Below, one piece after another: positions 63,645-64,000 of a stretch of DNA of 64,000 nt. Position numbers and translations under genes: made by a program. The stretch spans positions 1,116,001-1,180,000 of the forward strand of contig JAPFFF010000039.1 in assembly GCA_039105265.1 (NCBI GenBank), written 5' to 3'. Source of the stretch: Tritrichomonas musculus. Lineage: Eukaryota; Parabasalia; Tritrichomonadida; Tritrichomonadidae. The notes below the pieces were generated by a model. The model made no database searches. It saw only the letters and a list, made by a program, of their open reading frames with translations, and had not been told where the DNA came from. How positions within the stretch are numbered: the first letter of the stretch is position 1; every line of letters begins with the position of its first letter.

Positions 63645-64000
63645 TCAGGATTGAATAAGTTGTTACATCATTTATTCCTCATCTATGTAACATACTTTTT
63701 TCGATTTAAATTTACTATTTCCGAAATCACTTTTTTACCATTATTGCATGCTAATCATGATGAAATTTACCTAAATCATCAGATCCAGCAAATGAAACTC
63801 CAATCGCTACCAAGAATTAACATCGCCACTGTTGTCAGCGCCAATAAGATAGTATATGTATGAATGGCATTAAAGAAAATAGAAAATGCGGCTCTATATG
63901 CTCGCCAATTGATGATTGCAAAGATTACTTTGAACACGCATTCAAAAAGCTAAATTTGTAATTTGTTGAACAATATAACTTCATTGAAGCTTGTTTAGAG
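63645..64000. other. window end, no gene assigned
   Basis: Short frames on both strands (for instance KENRKCGSICSPIDDCKDYF near 63880) may belong to a gene that continues beyond the window, but I cannot assign it. Confidence 0.4.

Overview
The window is nuclear DNA of a trichomonad parabasalid, most likely Tritrichomonas or a close relative. This rests on the very AT-rich, almost intron-free sequence with the standard code and on the mix of families: kinases with Sel1 repeats, an N-myristoylation-type TCAF/M60-like protein, BspA-like leucine-rich fragments, Pmp-like (GGAI) surface protein remnants, the DUF3447 ankyrin family, and a Maverick-type element. Intact genes sit in a matrix of decayed gene fragments and short inverted-repeat elements.

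Layout. 0.9-5.8 kb: two small unknown genes, a broken kinase/Sel1 gene and a tandem L-rhamnose mutarotase. 6.8-10.5 kb: a 1241-residue macro-domain (microbial PARG-type) protein whose fold is interrupted by low-complexity repeats, then tRNA-Lys(UUU). 11.6-13.9 kb: TCAF-like protein. 14-18 kb: small foldback elements, a broken Myb gene and a striking 57-nt hairpin. 18.2-40.2 kb: an inverted duplication of about 4 kb (arms at about 18.97-22.66 and 36.12-40.20 kb). Each arm carries an intact RCC1-propeller/protein kinase gene. The 13 kb spacer holds RCC1, LRR, kinase, Hsp70 and surface-protein remnants and several nested DNA elements with clear target duplications. 40.9-46.3 kb: a graveyard of at least four gene remnants (charged protein, unknown, SNF2 ATPase, DUF3447 ankyrin). 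47.3-52.6 kb: a tRNA-Glu relic, a small conserved protein, a bZIP-like scrap and a USP7-type deubiquitinase. 53.35-61.19 kb: a compact Maverick/Polinton-type element with long terminal inverted repeats. 61.4-63.6 kb: a broken Pmp-like surface protein.

Main discovery candidate. The two RCC1-kinase copies are nearly identical in the kinase half and flanking DNA, but differ at 25 codons plus one inserted codon in the RCC1 propeller. Many of these are two- or three-base changes within one codon, and there are only three silent changes in the same stretch. The changed residues fall at equivalent loop positions of successive blades, next to the conserved GxxHS-type strand and in the GxNxxG-type loop. 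This looks like a kinase with a targeted, hypervariable propeller sensor. The changed codons are mostly of the form NNT, a pattern reminiscent of template-directed codon diversification. No diversifying machinery is visible in the window.
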